7,363 nucleotides of DNA. Source: an uncultured Micrococcales bacterium (GTDB taxonomy: Bacteria > Actinomycetota > Actinomycetes > S36-B12 > GCA-2699445). The translations under genes and the position numbers were made by a program. Below, piece after piece: positions 5,925 to 7,363 of the stretch. The notes beneath the pieces were generated by a model. It was not told the origin of the DNA. It saw only the letters and a program-made list of their open reading frames with translations, and did no database searches. The stretch lies in NCBI GenBank assembly GCA_903915555.1, contig CAIWTL010000300.1, positions 1 to 7,363 on the forward strand, given 5' to 3'. Positions within the stretch are counted from its first letter, which is position 1. Every line of letters begins with the position of its first letter.

Positions 5925-6704
5925 ATGACGTCAGAACTCGCCATGGCCAAGTCGGTGGCCGCCGAAGCCGGACAACTTCTCGTGAGCATCCGTCAGGCGG
6001 CCGGCGACATCCCGTCGGACGACAAGGCGGCGCTGAAGGCGCTGCGGGACCGGGCGGACGCCGAGTCCAACGAACTCATCACCGCGCGCCTGACACTCGC
6101 CGACGGCGACGCCCTGCTCAGCGAGGAAGGCGTCGACGACGAGAACCGACTGGCCGCACAACGGGTCTGGATCGTCGACCCGCTCGACGGGACGTGGGAG
6201 TACGGGCAGGGCCGCACCGACTTCGGTGTCCACATCGCACTGTGGGACATGGCGCGGAAGCGCATGCTGTTGGGTGTCGTCGACCTGCCGGCCCAGGGTG
6301 TGGTCCGCACGTCCGGTGACCTCGACCCGGAACTGCCGATGCTGCCCGCCGATCGACCGCTGCGGATCGTCGCGTCCCGAACCCGGCCCCCCGCCGACCT
6401 GGCCGCCATCTGCGAGCGGCTGGCGCAGCGTGTCGGCCAGGACGTGGAGGTCGTCAACGTCGGCTCGGTGGGGGCAAAGGTCAACGAGATCCTCAGCGGC
6501 CGCGCCGAGGCCTACCTGCACGACACGGGCTTCTACGAGTGGGACCTGGCCGCACCACTGGCCGTCGCCAAGCACTACGGCCTGGTGTGCGACCACTGGG
6601 ACGGCGACGAGGTCGACTTCAACCTGATGCCGCCGTTCGTGAAGAACGTCTTCGTCTCCCATCCGGGAATCGCCGACGACCTGCGGGCCAGCCTGGCGGG
6701 CTGA
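5925..6704 (+). CDS. cysQ: 3'(2'),5'-bisphosphate nucleotidase, CysQ-like (inositol monophosphatase superfamily)
   Basis: The product (259 residues) is a Mg-dependent phosphatase of the IMPase/FBPase-like superfamily. Motifs in order: DRADAESNE (42-50), LLSEEG with acidic metal ligands at 67-68, WIVDPLDGTWEY (82-93) with D85 and D88 as the main metal ligands, and EWDLAAPLAVA (205-215) with D207. The DPLDGT-x-EY and GVHIALW segments and the overall length fit actinobacterial CysQ (for example Mycobacterium tuberculosis Rv2131c) better than inositol or histidinol phosphatases. CysQ removes the 3'-phosphate from PAP left after sulfotransfer or sulfate reduction, giving AMP. No other sulfur gene is in the window, so the role rests on family likeness. 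The start is ATG5925, probably leaderless; ATG5943 is a less likely alternative, without a ribosome site. It follows pth by 46 bases and may be read both from its own promoter and through pth. Confidence 0.85.
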   Translation: MTSELAMAKSVAAEAGQLLVSIRQAAGDIPSDDKAALKALRDRADAESNELITARLTLADGDALLSEEGVDDENRLAAQRVWIVDPLDGTWEYGQGRTDFGVHIALWDMARKRMLLGVVDLPAQGVVRTSGDLDPELPMLPADRPLRIVASRTRPPADLAAICERLAQRVGQDVEVVNVGSVGAKVNEILSGRAEAYLHDTGFYEWDLAAPLAVAKHYGLVCDHWDGDEVDFNLMPPFVKNVFVSHPGIADDLRASLAG

Positions 6705-6782
6705 TCCGGTCGAACCGGCGTACCGGGGCCCACCGCTGGGGTGCGGCTCAAGTAATTCCCCACCTGGACCGACGCCACGTAT

Positions 6783-7363
6783 GTGGCACGGGCAATCGCC
6801 GCGGTCCTGGTGACCGGGCTTCTCGCCGGTCCGCTCCCGGCGGTGGGAGCGGACCCGGCGGGTGCTGCGACCCTCCCCGACGGTGTCGAGGCGGTCTCCG
6901 TGGCGCAGACCGGCCGGGCGCTCTGGACGTCGCGTGGCGGAGTTCGGGTGGACGCCGGTCAGAAGGTCGCTGTGTCGGGCAAGGTGCGCAGCGCGGCCGG
7001 CCGCCCGGCGCGGGCGCGCGTCGTCCTCGCCGAGGGACCGGGCGACGGTCGGACGGTGCGCGTGATCAGGGCGACCCGTTCCCCGAGGACCTTCCGGGTG
7101 ACCCACCGGGCGACTGCCGGCGGTGAGGTGTCGGTGCGGATCCTCGCGGGTCGACCGGTGCGGATCACCGGAGGGGCGCTCCGGGTCCTCAACGGCGGCG
7201 CGGTCGCTGGAACGGAGCCCGCCGCGAAGAGCCCCACGCCTGCGGCGCCCCCGGTGGCCGGTGCGCGCCCGCCCGCGGATTCCCCGGACCCGCAGCCGAC
7301 GGTCCCGACGACCCCCCCGACCGGCGATGGTTGGCGGTTGTACTGGTCGGATGAGTTCTCGGG
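6783..7363 (+). CDS. Secreted protein, N-terminal part: signal peptide, Ig-like domain, Pro-rich linker, probable GH16 start
   Basis: A frame opens at GTG6783 and runs past the right edge (193 codons seen). Residues 1-23 form a signal peptide: an early Arg, a hydrophobic core (AIAAVLVTGLLAG) and a signal peptidase site after VGA. Residues of about 40-135 alternate hydrophobic and polar positions with RVDAGQKVAVSGKVRSAAGRP, like a bacterial Ig-like or carboxypeptidase-regulatory beta-sandwich. Residues 137-183 are a Pro/Ala/Thr linker. The window ends on WRLYWSDEFSG (184-193 and on), which resembles the first strand of glycoside hydrolase family 16 (typically W-x-L-V-W-S-D-E-F). The catalytic EXDXXE motif would lie beyond the edge, so GH16 is a likely but unproven call. 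An in-frame TAA at 6753 and no other start codon before 6783 set the start; no good ribosome site precedes it. Confidence 0.72.
   Translation, partial: MARAIAAVLVTGLLAGPLPAVGADPAGAATLPDGVEAVSVAQTGRALWTSRGGVRVDAGQKVAVSGKVRSAAGRPARARVVLAEGPGDGRTVRVIRATRSPRTFRVTHRATAGGEVSVRILAGRPVRITGGALRVLNGGAVAGTEPAAKSPTPAAPPVAGARPPADSPDPQPTVPTTPPTGDGWRLYWSDEFS

Noticed and set aside
6706..6718. CCGGT-CGA-ACCGG palindrome after the phosphatase stop, considered as a terminator
   Set aside because: The stem has only five pairs and a three-base loop, there is no T-run, and similar CCGG palindromes arise by chance in such GC-rich DNA.
5931..7106. A 391-codon open frame on the minus strand across the phosphatase gene and the secreted-protein start
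   Set aside because: It is antisense to two well-supported genes, has no recognisable domain, is rich in Arg/Gly/Pro as expected for an antisense frame in GC-rich DNA, and has no ribosome site worth noting.
1..7363. Search for transposases, integrases, CRISPR repeats, toxin-antitoxin pairs, attachment sites or a riboswitch
   Set aside because: No such protein motif, regular direct-repeat array, or gene pair was seen. The tRNA-Gln gene has no neighbouring integrase and no visible duplicate of its 3' end.

Overview
The window is GC-rich with strong G/C third-position bias and reads as chromosomal DNA of an actinobacterium (Actinomycetota). The main clue is gene order: tRNA-Gln, glmU, prs, rplY (L25/Ctc) and pth form a conserved housekeeping cluster in this phylum, and the protein sequences carry actinobacterial signatures (GlmU with NSGMY and the GASSVFVNYDG segment, Pth with GGGDNGHNGL, a CysQ-type phosphatase). 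A Nocardioides-like or related lineage is possible, but I cannot fix the genus from sequence alone. I see no transposase, integrase, CRISPR array, plasmid or phage gene.

Layout. Bases 1-247 (minus) hold the first 82 codons of a membrane fatty-acid desaturase that runs off the left edge. Its upstream region (248-353) carries a 16-base imperfect inverted repeat, a candidate operator. A tRNA-Gln(UUG) gene (354-427) follows on the plus strand, then glmU (480-1997) and prs (1994-2998), joined by an ATGA overlap. A glutamate decarboxylase gene lies convergent to prs on the minus strand (3040-4509), with a terminator-like hairpin between the two. A 212-base divergent spacer leads to rplY (4722-5312), which overlaps pth (5309-5878) by four bases. 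A CysQ-like bisphosphate nucleotidase (5925-6704) comes next and looks leaderless. The right edge (6783 onward) holds the start of a secreted protein: signal peptide, Ig-like domain, proline-rich linker, and what looks like the first residues of a glycoside hydrolase family 16 domain.

Function. GlmU (UDP-GlcNAc) and Prs (PRPP) supply precursors for cell wall, nucleotides and some amino acids. tRNA-Gln, L25 and peptidyl-tRNA hydrolase all serve translation. The decarboxylase makes GABA from glutamate while consuming a proton, and sits as an inverted gene between the two halves of the cluster. The nucleotidase recycles PAP from sulfate assimilation.

Most of the window is ordinary core genome. 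The least ordinary points are the L25 protein, whose usual C-terminal beta domain is replaced by an acidic Ala/Glu-rich helical tail; the inverted repeat before the desaturase; the inverted gad gene; and a long-range inverted repeat in the rplY leader. I did not find convincing evidence of a wholly new multi-gene system.
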